Source of the DNA: Alkalihalobacillus pseudalcaliphilus
GTDB taxonomy: Bacteria > Bacillota > Bacilli > Bacillales > Bacillaceae_D
Assembly (NCBI GenBank): GCA_001038565.1
Contig: LFJO01000006.1
Span: 527,713-591,712 of the forward strand
Reading direction: 5' to 3'
Length of the DNA: 64,000 nucleotides
A program made the position numbers and the translations under genes. Within the stretch, counting starts at the first letter, position 1; every line of letters starts with the position of its first letter. Below are positions 1 to 8,856 of this stretch, one piece after another. The notes beneath the pieces were generated by a model. That model saw only the letters and a list, made by a program, of their open reading frames with translations. It was not told where the DNA came from and searched no databases.

Positions 1-680
1 AATAGATAAGCATTATCAGCAACATTTGTTGTAATAGGGCCGATTTGATCTAAAGATGAGGCAAAAGCAACTAATCCATAACGAGAAACACGACCGTATG
101 TTGGTTTTAAACCAACAACACCACAATAAGCAGCTGGCTGACGAATTGAGCCTCCTGTATCAGAACCAAGCGAGAATGGGACTTCACCAGCGGCTACAGC
201 TGCAGCTGAACCACCACTTGATCCACCTGGAACATAATCTAAATTCCACGGGTTTTTTGTAATATGTATGGCTGAGTTTTCATTTGAAGAACCCATCGCA
301 AATTCATCCATATTAAGTTTACCAATTGTTACCGCTTCTGCTTCTTGCAGTTTTTGTACAACGGTTGCATCATAAATCGGATTAAAGTTCTCAAGGATTT
401 TACTTGAGCACGTTGTCCGCAAATTTTTCGTGACGATATTATCCTTCACTCCGATTGGCATTCCAAAAAGTGTTCCAAATGAACGATCCGTTCCTAATGC
501 TTCATCTAATTCGGCTGCATAGGTACGAGCCTTCTCTTCATCTAAAGTAACAAAAGCCTTGACTCTATCTTCTACCTCAGCAATTCGTTTATATGATTGG
601 TCAATGAGGTCAGAAACCTTCAGCTCTTTTTTCTGAAGCTTACTGTGAAGCTCTGACATCGGTAAATCAAATAATGACAT
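1..680 (-). CDS. gatA: Glutamyl-tRNA(Gln) amidotransferase subunit A (3' truncated by window edge)
   Basis: Amidase subunit of the GatCAB complex, which converts Glu-tRNA(Gln) (and often Asp-tRNA(Asn)) to the amide form. The visible N-terminal ~226 residues start [14 protein letters not shown]. They contain the amidase-signature catalytic Lys in GVKDNI (about residue 79) and the Ser-rich [14 protein letters not shown] and SDTGGS motifs of the Ser-cisSer-Lys triad. The start ATG at 680 is preceded by a strong AGGAGGG ribosome binding site. It lies 17 bp after gatC and is surely co-transcribed with it. The C-terminal half and gatB lie outside the window. Confidence 0.96.
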   Translation of the reverse strand, partial: MSLFDLPMSELHSKLQKKELKVSDLIDQSYKRIAEVEDRVKAFVTLDEEKARTYAAELDEALGTDRSFGTLFGMPIGVKDNIVTKNLRTTCSSKILENFNPIYDATVVQKLQEAEAVTIGKLNMDEFAMGSSNENSAIHITKNPWNLDYVPGGSSGGSAAAVAAGEVPFSLGSDTGGSIRQPAAYCGVVGLKPTYGRVSRYGLVAFASSLDQIGPITTNVADNAYL

Positions 681-697
681 GTGGGCCTACCCTCCTA

Positions 698-988
698 TTA
701 ATCTAAAATTGATGGTACTTTAACTTGTCCATCTTCATGATCTGGTGCATTCTTTAAGACATCTTCAACCGGTAAGCCTTCGTTTGGCTTGTCTTCACGT
801 AACACATTGGTCATATTTAATACATGTGTAGTTGGTTCGATATTCTCTGTGTCAAGCTCATTTAACTGTTCCGCAAAAGAGATAATATTACCCAACTGTT
901 CGGCAAACATTTCTGCTTCATCTTCTGTAATCGCAAGGCGTGCTAAATGGGCTACATGCTTAACTTGATCCTTCGAAATTTGAGACAT
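698..988 (-). CDS. gatC: Glutamyl-tRNA(Gln) amidotransferase subunit C
   Basis: Small scaffold subunit of GatCAB that wraps around GatA and GatB. The 96-residue protein ([20 protein letters not shown]...) has the family's normal length and its conserved N-terminal helix with HLARL. It ends with the typical DG..VKVP tail. I chose the ATG at 988 over an in-frame GTG at 997, because the GGGGTG Shine-Dalgarno sequence sits about 10 nt before the ATG but only about 1 nt before the GTG. It is first in the gat operon, directly downstream of tandem array A1. Confidence 0.95.
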   Translation of the reverse strand: MSQISKDQVKHVAHLARLAITEDEAEMFAEQLGNIISFAEQLNELDTENIEPTTHVLNMTNVLREDKPNEGLPVEDVLKNAPDHEDGQVKVPSILD

Positions 989-1130
989 TTTCTCCACTCA
1001 CCCCTTCATTTTCGTTCATCTTGACAATATTATTAATGATACCAAATTACCGTTCGATAGGCAACAAAACCCCTGAGTGGAGTAGGATTTCAGTTTCGAC
1101 CACACGGGCGTTTGTTTTGACTCTTTTAGT

Positions 1131-1312
1131 GCTGCGTATTTTGTTTTGCTCCGCATTGAAGCCAAACTTTCTTCTCCCATTGCGGTGTATTTTGTTTTGC
1201 TTCGCATTGAAGCCAAACTTTCTTCTCTCATTGCTGCGTATTTTGTTTTACTCGGCATTGAAGCCAAACTTTCTTCTCTCATTGCTGCGTATTTTGTTTT
1301 ACTCGGCATCGG
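1131..1312. repeat. Tandem array A1, 51-bp unit, about 3.5 copies
   Basis: Units begin with GCTGCGTATTTTG or a close variant at 1131, 1182, 1233 and 1284, exactly 51 bp apart. Each contains CGCATTGAAGCCAAAC followed by a TTCTTCTCTCATT tract. The last unit is cut after about 25 bp, and a decayed unit may precede 1131. Since 51 is a multiple of three and no unit contains a stop in several frames, long reading frames run through on both strands. One frame reads the 17-residue repeat MRSKTKYTAMREESLAS. I regard this as non-coding repeat DNA between gatC and putP. Confidence 0.85.
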
Positions 1313-1422
1313 GCTCCGTTTTTCTACCTTGTGTTGTATCCCATTATCTATACACCTAATAACAAAGGTACTAACTTTATCCGACTTAATTTCAGCCTAA
1401 GCATTGTTTCCTCTTTCTATTG

Positions 1423-1471
1423 AAAAAAGCCTGTCACATGCTAAGTTCTTTCCAAACAGCATGTAACAGGC
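1423..1471 (-). terminator. Rho-independent terminator of putP
   Basis: A 14-bp stem (GCCTGTCACATGCT at 1429-1442, AGCATGTAACAGGC at 1458-1471, one mismatch) is followed on the minus strand by a run of T. It lies just past the putP stop codon. Confidence 0.85.
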
Positions 1472-1484
1472 ATATTAGACATTT

Positions 1485-3029
1485 TTATCTTAATTCATCT
1501 GATAATTTTTTTACAGCATCGTATTCTTCTTGTATTTCTTGAGAAGGCTCTTTCCCTAATAAACTAACAAGAATAGCCGACAGTCCCGCTAAAATGAAGC
1601 CTGGGATAATTTCATAAAGTCCAAAAATTGATATCGAAGCAAAGGTCGCTTCCGTCATCCCGAACCACCCAAGAATTACTTCAAGTTCTGCCCAAATGAT
1701 TACAGTTAAACCACCAACAATCATACCAGTAAGGGCACCATTTCGCGTCATGCCCTTCCAGAATAACGCTAACAACAATACAGGGCCAAATGCAGAACCA
1801 AAACCAGCCCAAGCATAACTTACAAGTTCTAGTACCGAACTATCTGGGTTATAAGCGAGTAACACAGCGATAACGGCAATTAACAAGACACCGATACGAC
1901 CTACCCACATTAATTCCTTTTGTGAAGCATTTTTTCTTATAAATGGCTTATAAAAGTCTTCTGCCAAAGCACTTGACGAAACAAGGAGCTGAGAGTCAAT
2001 CGTACTCATAATAGCGGAAAGAATTGCTGCGATCAAGAAGCCTGCTACCCATTCATTCATTAATAACTGAGTAAATAAAATAAACACGGTTTCGTGTTGA
2101 TTTTCAGGTAATGGCTGGCCTGCAGGTCCAAATTCTGAGAAGTAAGCTAAGCCGGTTAAACCAGTAAACACCGCACCAAATAGTGAAAGAATCATCCAAG
2201 TCATTCCGATAGCTTGTGCTTTTGGAATTTCTTTCGTCGATTTAACAGCCATAAAACGTGTGATAATGTGCGGTTGTCCAAAGTAACCTAATCCCCACGC
2301 AAGTAAAGATATAATAGCAATAAATCCAACTCCTTGGAACGCATCTAAATAGGCAGTGTCTAATGAACCGATCGCTTGAACCGTTTCATTCCAGCCACCA
2401 ATTTCCGTAATCGCTACAACAGGTACGATAACAAGCGCTAAAAACATTAATGTTCCTTGGAATAAATCAGACCAGCTAACTGCTAAAAACCCGCCGATAA
2501 ATGTATAGGAAACAATAACGAGTGCCCCAATCCATAATGCCTGTGTATATGACATGCCGAAAGATGATTGGAATAATAACGCACCACCAACTAGCCCTGA
2601 TGAAGAATAAAACGTAAAAAAGACTAAGATAATAATCGCTGAAATCACTCGTAACGCCTTTGAGTCATCTCGGAAGCGATTCTCAAAAAAGTCAGGTAAA
2701 GTAATTGAGTCATTCGCTTTTTCCGTATAAAGTCTTAATCTTTTTGCAAGAAACTGCCAATTTAAATACGCACCAATGGCTAACCCGACAGCGAGCCAAA
2801 TTTCATTCATCCCGCCAAGGTATATAGCTCCAGGTAATCCTAGTAGTAACCAGCTACTCATGTCAGAAGCCCCAGCACTTAATGCCGCTGTCCCGCCTCC
2901 AAGCTTTCTACCACCTAATACATAATCAGATAAGTCCTTCGTTTTAAAATAAGCATATAAACCAAATGCTAATAGCACTATCATGTAAAAAATAAAAGTT
3001 ATAAATGTTGCTGTACTAATGGTCCCCAT
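1485..3029 (-). CDS. putP: Sodium/proline symporter (PutP/OpuE family)
   Basis: Na+-coupled solute symporter of the SSS family (13 membrane segments expected), 514 residues, with the typical GRKLGGGTAALSAGASDMSSW region near residues 40-60. Proline is the likely substrate. In B. subtilis the position between camS(yerH) and gatCAB is held by opuE, the osmotically induced proline uptake gene. This may therefore be an OpuE ortholog used for osmoprotection rather than catabolism; synteny suggests it but the sequence does not decide. The ATG at 3029 follows the stop of a 34-aa membrane peptide by one base, so translation is probably coupled. Its own terminator follows at 1423-1471. Confidence 0.92.
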   Translation of the reverse strand: MGTISTATFITFIFYMIVLLAFGLYAYFKTKDLSDYVLGGRKLGGGTAALSAGASDMSSWLLLGLPGAIYLGGMNEIWLAVGLAIGAYLNWQFLAKRLRLYTEKANDSITLPDFFENRFRDDSKALRVISAIIILVFFTFYSSSGLVGGALLFQSSFGMSYTQALWIGALVIVSYTFIGGFLAVSWSDLFQGTLMFLALVIVPVVAITEIGGWNETVQAIGSLDTAYLDAFQGVGFIAIISLLAWGLGYFGQPHIITRFMAVKSTKEIPKAQAIGMTWMILSLFGAVFTGLTGLAYFSEFGPAGQPLPENQHETVFILFTQLLMNEWVAGFLIAAILSAIMSTIDSQLLVSSSALAEDFYKPFIRKNASQKELMWVGRIGVLLIAVIAVLLAYNPDSSVLELVSYAWAGFGSAFGPVLLLALFWKGMTRNGALTGMIVGGLTVIIWAELEVILGWFGMTEATFASISIFGLYEIIPGFILAGLSAILVSLLGKEPSQEIQEEYDAVKKLSDELR

Positions 3030-3030
3030 G

Positions 3031-3135
3031 TTATTCTCCCCTCTTCATAATCCATCTAACAATTGATAAAACAATAATGAGTGGCATTGGAATTAATAAT
3101 AGTAGCCACGTTGCTGTTGTAAATGTGTACTCCAT
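3031..3135 (-). CDS. Small symporter-associated membrane peptide (34 aa)
   Basis: Reads MEYTFTTATW, then a single hydrophobic segment (about residues 10-30), then the positive tail RWIMKRGE, which predicts a cytoplasmic C-terminus. A GGAGGTG ribosome binding site lies 5 nt before the ATG. The stop TAA is one base from the putP ATG, and the putP ribosome binding site lies inside this gene. Tiny one-helix proteins encoded beside SSS-family symporters are known in Bacillaceae as symporter small accessory proteins. The match here rests on position, size and topology. Confidence 0.75.
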   Translation of the reverse strand: MEYTFTTATWLLLLIPMPLIIVLSIVRWIMKRGE

Positions 3136-3411
3136 TCAAGCACCTCCTCATACAATCTTTATACAACGTCTATGCATACCCATTTTCTTAGCTATTGAAA
3201 CTTTTATTTCAAACAGCTAAAAATACAAGAATTATCATAACACACATATATTATTTGAACATTCTTTTTATTTTAAAAATATAACAAGCATGAATAATTA
3301 TGCATGAAATAAGCCTTATATCATCTCCTGAGTAATATATCGCATATATATTCATTAAAAAAAATGAAAATAAATTATTAGAATAGTGTGTCTTTAAGGT
3401 AGTTTTGAATG
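3136..3411. other. AT-rich intergenic region upstream of the symporter genes
   Basis: About 275 bp of very AT-rich sequence with no supportable gene. It should hold the promoter for the small membrane peptide and putP, but no clear -35/-10 pair could be fixed by eye. Confidence 0.5.
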
Positions 3412-3459
3412 AAGGTTGATGATGCTGATTAGAGTGGTGCTCTACTTGTCACCCCAGTT
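3412..3459. repeat. Remnant of a family C element end next to array B1
   Basis: The stretch with GAAGGTTGATGATGCTGAT and GTGCTCTACTTGTCAC matches the left end of element C3 at 44664-44715 (GAAAGTTAGTGCTGATGC, then GCACTCTACTTACCAC) in order and spacing. Array B1 begins immediately after it. Confidence 0.55.
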
Positions 3460-3463
3460 CTTT

Positions 3464-3850
3464 GCTCGGGCTTTCTTCCTCTTTTTCCGATCGCAACCCC
3501 GCGATTCCGCGTTTGCTCGGGCTTTCTCCTCTTTTTTTCGCCTGCAACCCCGCGATTCCGCGTTTGCTCGGGCTTTCTTCCTTTTTTTCCGCCCGCAACC
3601 CCGCGATTCCTCGTTTACTCGGGCCTTCTCCTCTTTTTTTCGCATGCAACCCCGCGGTTCCGCGTTTGCTCGGGCTTTCTTCCTCTTTTTCCGATCGCAA
3701 CCCCGCGATTCCACGTTTACTCGGGCTTTCTCCTCTTTTTTTCGCATGCAACCCCGCGATTCCTCGTTTGCTCGGGCTTTCTTCCTTTTTTTCCCCCCGC
3801 AACCCCGCGATTCCGCGTTTGCTCGGGCTTTCTCCTCTTTTTCTGCTTTT
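3464..3850. repeat. Tandem array B1, 51-bp unit, about 7.6 copies
   Basis: Units begin with GCTCGGGCTTTC or ACTCGGGC at 3464, 3515, 3566, 3617, 3668, 3719, 3770 and 3821, with no insertion or deletion. Each carries a pyrimidine-rich half and a CGCAACCCCGCGATTCC half. Odd units (CTTTCTTCCT...) and even units (CTTTCTCCTC...TTCGC) alternate, giving a 102-bp higher-order period. Open frames on both strands are a by-product of the 51-bp period, so I do not call a gene. Confidence 0.92.
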
Positions 3851-3887
3851 TCATCATTTCCCATTCCTTTAAGCATCATTCAATAAC

Positions 3888-3930
3888 AAAAAAGCTCTTG
3901 CTTTTAGATTTCCTAAAAACAAGAACTCTT
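3888..3930 (-). terminator. Terminator of the nup operon
   Basis: Stem GCTCTTGCTTTTAG (3894-3907) pairs with CTAAAAACAAGAACTC (3913-3928). It is followed on the minus strand by TTTTTT, just downstream of the nupQ stop. Confidence 0.8.
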
Positions 3931-3934
3931 ATGT

Positions 3935-4897
3935 TTATCTTGAGCCTTTTATATATGGTTTTCCGTTTGCTTTTGGAGCTGCATTTTTACCAACAAAACC
4001 TGTTAAGGCAATAATGGTTAGTACATAAGGAGCTATCAGAAGAAAAACTGGGTGAATCTCTGAGAAAAACGGTAGTTGAGCACCTGTCGTACTTAATGCT
4101 TGCGCTAAACCGAAGAATAACCCAGCACCGAGTACTCCTAATGGATTCCAACGACCAAAGATTAGCACAGCTAACGCCATAAAACCTTGTCCTACAATGG
4201 TTGCTCCTGAAAAGTTGCCCGATACGGTCACCGCATAAACGGCGCCACCAAGCGCACCGAATGCTCCACTTAACATCACAGCAACATAACGCATTTTATT
4301 TACATTAATCCCCATTGTATCTGCAGCCATAGGATGCTCCCCAACTGAACGGAGACGTAATCCGAATGGCGTATAAAATATAATGTAATAAACGATCAGT
4401 ACTAATGCAAAAGCCAAAAATGATGTTGTATACACATTTGAGAAGAACAATGGACCAATAATCGGTATTTCACTTAGACCTGGTACATTTGTTCTAAAAA
4501 TACGATTTTGAATATAATCTGTTTGCCCTCTTCCGTATAGGAGTCTCGTAAAGAAAACAGCTAACCCGAGTGCTAAAAAGTTAATCGCCACACCACTCAC
4601 AATTTGATCAGCTCTGAAAGAAATCGACGCTACCGCGTGAAACAAAGCAAAAACAGCTCCAATAACAGCGGCTATTAGTAATGAAAGCCAAGGAGAGGCT
4701 GCACCTAGTCCAGCACCTTCTAGCATTAATGTTGAAACGATACCAATAAAAGCACCGGAAATCATTAGTCCTTCAAGACCAATATTAACAACACCAGCTC
4801 GTTCACTAAATAATCCACCTAATGCCGTTAGAATAAGGGGAACACCCGCATAAATTGCAGCTGGAATGACAAGTGCAAGAATTTGCATCAAATCCAT
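3935..4897 (-). CDS. nupQ: Nucleoside ABC transporter permease, NupQ-like
   Basis: Second membrane subunit of a BMP-dependent ABC importer, 320 residues, very hydrophobic. The permease signature GVVNIGLEGLMISGAF near residues 35-50 is typical of the BPD_transp_2 family. Related B. subtilis proteins (YufQ/NupQ) take up guanosine and other nucleosides. It starts 1 bp after the nupP stop with a GGGGG ribosome binding site and is the last gene of the operon. Substrate is inferred from family and from the BMP lipoprotein partner. Confidence 0.9.
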   Translation of the reverse strand: MDLMQILALVIPAAIYAGVPLILTALGGLFSERAGVVNIGLEGLMISGAFIGIVSTLMLEGAGLGAASPWLSLLIAAVIGAVFALFHAVASISFRADQIVSGVAINFLALGLAVFFTRLLYGRGQTDYIQNRIFRTNVPGLSEIPIIGPLFFSNVYTTSFLAFALVLIVYYIIFYTPFGLRLRSVGEHPMAADTMGINVNKMRYVAVMLSGAFGALGGAVYAVTVSGNFSGATIVGQGFMALAVLIFGRWNPLGVLGAGLFFGLAQALSTTGAQLPFFSEIHPVFLLIAPYVLTIIALTGFVGKNAAPKANGKPYIKGSR

Positions 4898-4898
4898 A

Positions 4899-5951
4899 TT
4901 AATTTCCCCCTTTCTTTCTATCTTTGATACGATTCATAGCCCAACGAATAATATAGCTTGAAGCAACAAAGAAAATAATTAGAGCAATGACAATATCAAC
5001 TAGTTCACTAGGAACACCAGCTTGTTGCTGCATTCTTAAAGAGCCTACTTGAAGTCCACCGAATAAGAAGGAAGATAAAAACACACCGATACCCGTATTG
5101 GCTCCTAATAATGCAACGGCGATCCCATCAAAACCAACTCCCGTAAAACCACTCATAATTGACATATAGCCATAGGTTCCTAGTCCTTCCATCGCACCAG
5201 CTACACCTGCAAATCCACCAGAAATAACCATAGATAATACGATGTTTCCTTTAACGTTCATACCTGCATATTGTGAAGCATGTTGGTTAAATCCAACCGC
5301 TCTTAATTCATAACCTTTTTTCGTTTTCCATAAAATGAACCACATAATCAAACAAGCTAATATGGCTACAATAAAACCCCAGTGTAATCTCGAATGGTCT
5401 GTCAATGCTTGTAGCATAGGTGACTCCAGAGAAGCAGAAGCTTGAATATTCTCCGTACGCTCACCTGGTACTAATAAATAAGATCTTATGATAGCATTTG
5501 CTGTATATAAAGCGATATAGTTCATCATAATCGTGACAATTACTTCATGAACTTCAAACCTTGCTTTCAACAAACCTGGTAGGAAACCCCATATACCACC
5601 AGCTATGGCACCTGCAATAATAGCTAAAGGAAGATGAATAATCGTAGGAAGACCTACAAATATGATCCCTACCCAAACAGATGCTAACCAGCCAACAATC
5701 AATTGACCTTCCACACCAATATTTAGTAAACCGGTACGATAGGCGAAAGCGACAGCCAAACCAGCAAGAATGAGCGGTGTCATAGACCTAATTGTTTCAC
5801 CGATATAATACGTATCGCTAAAAATACCATTTAATAATGCTGTATAGGCAGCAATCGGGTTATAACCTGTAATTAACATAATGATGGCCCCGATAAACAC
5901 CCCTAAAAAGATTGAAATGACAGGGATGAGTAATCCGCTAAATTTGTTCAT
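4899..5951 (-). CDS. nupP: Nucleoside ABC transporter permease, NupP-like
   Basis: First membrane subunit of the importer, about 350 residues with many membrane helices. It has the family signature RTGLLNIGVEGQLIVGW and a C-terminal ALLGANTGIGVF region. I chose the ATG at 5951 because the encoded MNKFSGLLIPVISIF matches the short cytoplasmic start of related permeases. A GTG at 5969 (VKQANK...), nearer the AGGAG motif, is the alternative. The ATG lies one base after the nupO stop codon, so translation is coupled. Confidence 0.88.
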   Translation of the reverse strand: MNKFSGLLIPVISIFLGVFIGAIIMLITGYNPIAAYTALLNGIFSDTYYIGETIRSMTPLILAGLAVAFAYRTGLLNIGVEGQLIVGWLASVWVGIIFVGLPTIIHLPLAIIAGAIAGGIWGFLPGLLKARFEVHEVIVTIMMNYIALYTANAIIRSYLLVPGERTENIQASASLESPMLQALTDHSRLHWGFIVAILACLIMWFILWKTKKGYELRAVGFNQHASQYAGMNVKGNIVLSMVISGGFAGVAGAMEGLGTYGYMSIMSGFTGVGFDGIAVALLGANTGIGVFLSSFLFGGLQVGSLRMQQQAGVPSELVDIVIALIIFFVASSYIIRWAMNRIKDRKKGGN

Positions 5952-5952
5952 T

Positions 5953-7497
5953 TTATTTGCCTGCTTCACGGTTCTCCTCACCCTCCTTTTGCCTTTGACC
6001 ACCAGCCATCAATAAACCTAGCTCTTTTTCGTTAGTTTTGTCCGCGTCAACAATATCTACAATTTCACCATCATAAATAACGGCAATCCGATCACTCACA
6101 TTTAAAATCTCATCGAGCTCGAGTGACATTAACAAAATGGCACGTCCTTTATCTCGCTCTTTGATTAGCCTTGAGTGAATCGATTCAATCGCCCCTACGT
6201 CAAGCCCACGAGTTGGCTGAGCTGCTATAAGGAAATCGGGAGAACGATCAACTTCTCGTGCAATTATCGCCTTTTGCTGATTACCTCCAGATAAGGCCCT
6301 TGCTGCTGTATACTCACTCGGCGTTCGAACATCAAAATCATCGATTAACTCTCGTGCTTTTTCATATATTTTTGGAAACTGTAAGATTCCATTTTTAGAA
6401 TAAGGCTTTTGATAGTAGGTTTGTAAAACCATATTTTCACCTATATTAAAATCTAAAATAAGTCCATGTTTATGGCGGTCCTCAGGGATATGACCAATAC
6501 CTGCCTCTGTTACTTTTCGCGGAGTGTGGTTCGTAATCTCTTGGTTGTTTAAGAAGATATGTCCTCCATCTACCTTACGCAAACCAGTAATGGCCTCAAT
6601 TAACTCCGATTGACCATTTCCTTCCACCCCTGCTAGTCCTAAGATTTCCCCTGAACGAATTTCCAAGGATAGCCCTTTTAAAGCCTCCACCTTGCGTGAA
6701 TTCTTCATTCGAATATTATCTACTTTTAATACTGTATCCTTAGGTGATGAAGGTGTTTTCTCAACGGTGAAGTTCACCTCTCTACCGACCATCATTTCAG
6801 CCAATTTCGCTTCACTTGAGGTTTTTACATCAGCTGTGCCAATACCCTTACCACGACGAATGACTGTGCATCTATCACAAATCGCCATAATCTCTTTTAA
6901 TTTATGTGTAATTAAAATAATCGATTTGCCTTCTGCGACAAGCTTTTTCATAATTCCTGTAAGCTCTTGAATTTCTTGAGGGGTTAACACGGCTGTAGGT
7001 TCATCAAAGATTAAAATGTCAGCTCCGCGATAAAGTGTCTTTAAAATTTCAACCCGCTGTTGCATCCCTACAGAAATGTCTTCGATTTTAGCATTAGGAT
7101 CTACACGGAGACCGTACTGTTCAGAAATCGCAGCGACTTCCTTTGCAGCCTTCTTAAGATTAAGTCGTCCAGCTTTAGTCGGTTCATTCCCTAGTATAAT
7201 ATTTTCTGTGACGGTAAAATTTTCAACAAGCATAAAGTGCTGATGAACCATTCCAATCCCAAGGCGATTTGCGATATTTGGGTCTGTTATTTTCACATCT
7301 TGACCACGCACCTTAATATTACCCTGTTCAGGTTGATATAAGCCAAATAGGACATTCATTAACGTTGACTTTCCAGCGCCATTTTCTCCTAAAAGTGCAT
7401 GTATTTCGCCCTCTTTTAATTGCAAAGTGATGTTATCATTTGCGACAATTCCAGGGAATTCTTTACGGATATTATTCATTTCAATGACATAACTCAC
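5953..7497 (-). CDS. nupO: Nucleoside ABC transporter ATP-binding protein, NupO-like
   Basis: Tandem ATPase with two ABC domains in one 514-residue chain, as in sugar- and nucleoside-type importers. The first domain has Walker A GENGAGKST, signature ISVGMQQRVEI and Walker B DILIFDEPTAVL. The second has GVEGNGQSE in place of a canonical P-loop, then ALSGGNQQKAI and a degenerate Walker B (FLIAAQPTRGLD), as is usual in this family. The GTG at 7497 (VSYVIEMNNIRKEF) has AGGAG 8 nt upstream. The open frame extends further but without a ribosome binding site. Confidence 0.92.
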   Translation of the reverse strand: MSYVIEMNNIRKEFPGIVANDNITLQLKEGEIHALLGENGAGKSTLMNVLFGLYQPEQGNIKVRGQDVKITDPNIANRLGIGMVHQHFMLVENFTVTENIILGNEPTKAGRLNLKKAAKEVAAISEQYGLRVDPNAKIEDISVGMQQRVEILKTLYRGADILIFDEPTAVLTPQEIQELTGIMKKLVAEGKSIILITHKLKEIMAICDRCTVIRRGKGIGTADVKTSSEAKLAEMMVGREVNFTVEKTPSSPKDTVLKVDNIRMKNSRKVEALKGLSLEIRSGEILGLAGVEGNGQSELIEAITGLRKVDGGHIFLNNQEITNHTPRKVTEAGIGHIPEDRHKHGLILDFNIGENMVLQTYYQKPYSKNGILQFPKIYEKARELIDDFDVRTPSEYTAARALSGGNQQKAIIAREVDRSPDFLIAAQPTRGLDVGAIESIHSRLIKERDKGRAILLMSLELDEILNVSDRIAVIYDGEIVDIVDADKTNEKELGLLMAGGQRQKEGEENREAGK

Positions 7498-7599
7498 CTG
7501 GTTCACTCCTAACCCTAGTATCCAGTATTTAGTATTCTTATAGAGCTCCTGATGAATTGGGATGCGATTCAATTCATCATGAGCCCTAGTATAGTTAAT

Positions 7600-7633
7600 A
7601 CAAAGTCAAAGGCTAGCACAAACACTAGCCTTT
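7600..7633 (-). terminator. Hairpin between nupN and nupO
   Basis: AAAGGCTAG (7608-7616) pairs with CTAGCCTTT (7625-7633). The downstream T tract is weak (GACTTTGT), so this is more likely a partial attenuator or an mRNA-stabilising hairpin than a full terminator. It would let the abundant binding protein be made in excess of the ATPase and permeases. Confidence 0.55.
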
Positions 7634-7662
7634 GAATCATAAAATTTATTTAACAAAAATTA

Positions 7663-8769
7663 TTAAAGTCCACTTACAAATTCATCATACTCTTCATCTG
7701 TTTGTGGAACTTCAATCTCACCTGAAAGAATTTGCTCACGGTAGTTATCCACTTCATCTTCAGTACCATCAGATAGATTTTGAGTAGATTCAGAAATTCC
7801 AACACCATTATCATCTAATCCGTACTCTAATACTTGTCCACCAGGGAAGTTTCCATTCATTGTATCTTCAGAAACAAGGGCAACTGCAACATCAACACGT
7901 TTAACCATTGATGTTAAAGTAACAGACTCATCACCATAAACACCTTGCTCATATTGGTCGGCATCTACACCGATAACCCATACGTTTTCACCATTACGTG
8001 CTCTGTTAATCGCTTCTGTAAATAAACCATTTCCTGAATCTCCAGCAGCATGATAAATGATATCTGCTCCTTGGCTATACATCGTGTTAGCAATTTGTTG
8101 AGCAGTCGTTTGGTCATTAAAACTTTCAACATACTGAACAGCAATTTCAGCATCTGGGTTTACAGCTTTAACTCCTGCTTTAAATCCAACTTCAAACTTC
8201 TTGATTAAGCCACTCTCTACTCCACCAATAAAGCCAATTTGGTCTGTTTCAGATTCTAATGCAGCAACTACTCCAGCAAGGAAAGAACCTTCATGCTCTT
8301 TAAACGTGATGTTAGCAATATTATCATACGGCTCTTTTGTATCTGGATTTAACACAACTGTATCAACAATCGCTAATTGAGCATCTTCATTTTGCTCAGC
8401 AATGGTACGAATAGCATCTTCCATCAAGAAACCAATACCCCAAACTAAATCAGTATCTTCACGAACTAAATTACGTAGATTAGGCTCGAATTCATTCTCG
8501 TTTGCAGATTGTACATAGGAATAATTCGTATTTTCTACTAAGTTTAGGTCCTCACCAAAGGCTTGTAACCCTTCCCATGCTGATTGGTTAAATGACTTAT
8601 CGTCAATTCCACCAACATCAGTAACCATACCAACAGTGAAATCACTTGCATCAGTCGTTCCATCACCAGTTGCATTATCACCGTTGTCATCATTACCTGC
8701 TCCACAAGCAGATAAAGCTACGACAGCAGCAAAACCTAATGTTGCATTACGTAACCACTTCTTCATCAT
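7663..8769 (-). CDS. nupN: BMP-family nucleoside-binding lipoprotein, NupN-like
   Basis: Substrate-binding lipoprotein of the importer, 368 residues. The signal peptide MMKKWLRNATLGFAAVVALS ends in the lipobox LSAC, followed by a Gly/Asn/Asp-rich linker. The Bmp/Med domain has FTVGMVTDVGGIDDKSFNQSAWEG at its start and VWVIGVDADQYEQG later. The family binds purine nucleosides. It is first in the operon, with GGGGG before two adjacent ATG codons (8769 or 8766). The long upstream region holds inverted repeats (see 8857-8925). Confidence 0.92.
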   Translation of the reverse strand: MMKKWLRNATLGFAAVVALSACGAGNDDNGDNATGDGTTDASDFTVGMVTDVGGIDDKSFNQSAWEGLQAFGEDLNLVENTNYSYVQSANENEFEPNLRNLVREDTDLVWGIGFLMEDAIRTIAEQNEDAQLAIVDTVVLNPDTKEPYDNIANITFKEHEGSFLAGVVAALESETDQIGFIGGVESGLIKKFEVGFKAGVKAVNPDAEIAVQYVESFNDQTTAQQIANTMYSQGADIIYHAAGDSGNGLFTEAINRARNGENVWVIGVDADQYEQGVYGDESVTLTSMVKRVDVAVALVSEDTMNGNFPGGQVLEYGLDDNGVGISESTQNLSDGTEDEVDNYREQILSGEIEVPQTDEEYDEFVSGL

Positions 8770-8856
8770 TAAATCCCCCTTAAAATAATAACTCTCTTAC
8801 ACATGTGCCTACTAAGCAGTTGTAATAAGTACACATTTTTTAGTGTGCAACGATTA

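Noticed and set aside
1131..1312. CRISPR array, considered for all five tandem arrays
   Set aside because: Units are directly adjacent and alike over their whole length, without unique spacers, and no cas genes are present.
1016..1400. Open frames in array A1, including one starting MPSKTKYAAMREESLAS
   Set aside because: Artefact of the 51-bp tandem repeat; no ribosome binding site.
3442..3886. Open frames through array B1 encoding Arg/Lys-rich repeats on the minus and Phe-rich repeats on the plus strand
   Set aside because: Same periodicity artefact, with four overlapping frames on two strands and no start signals.
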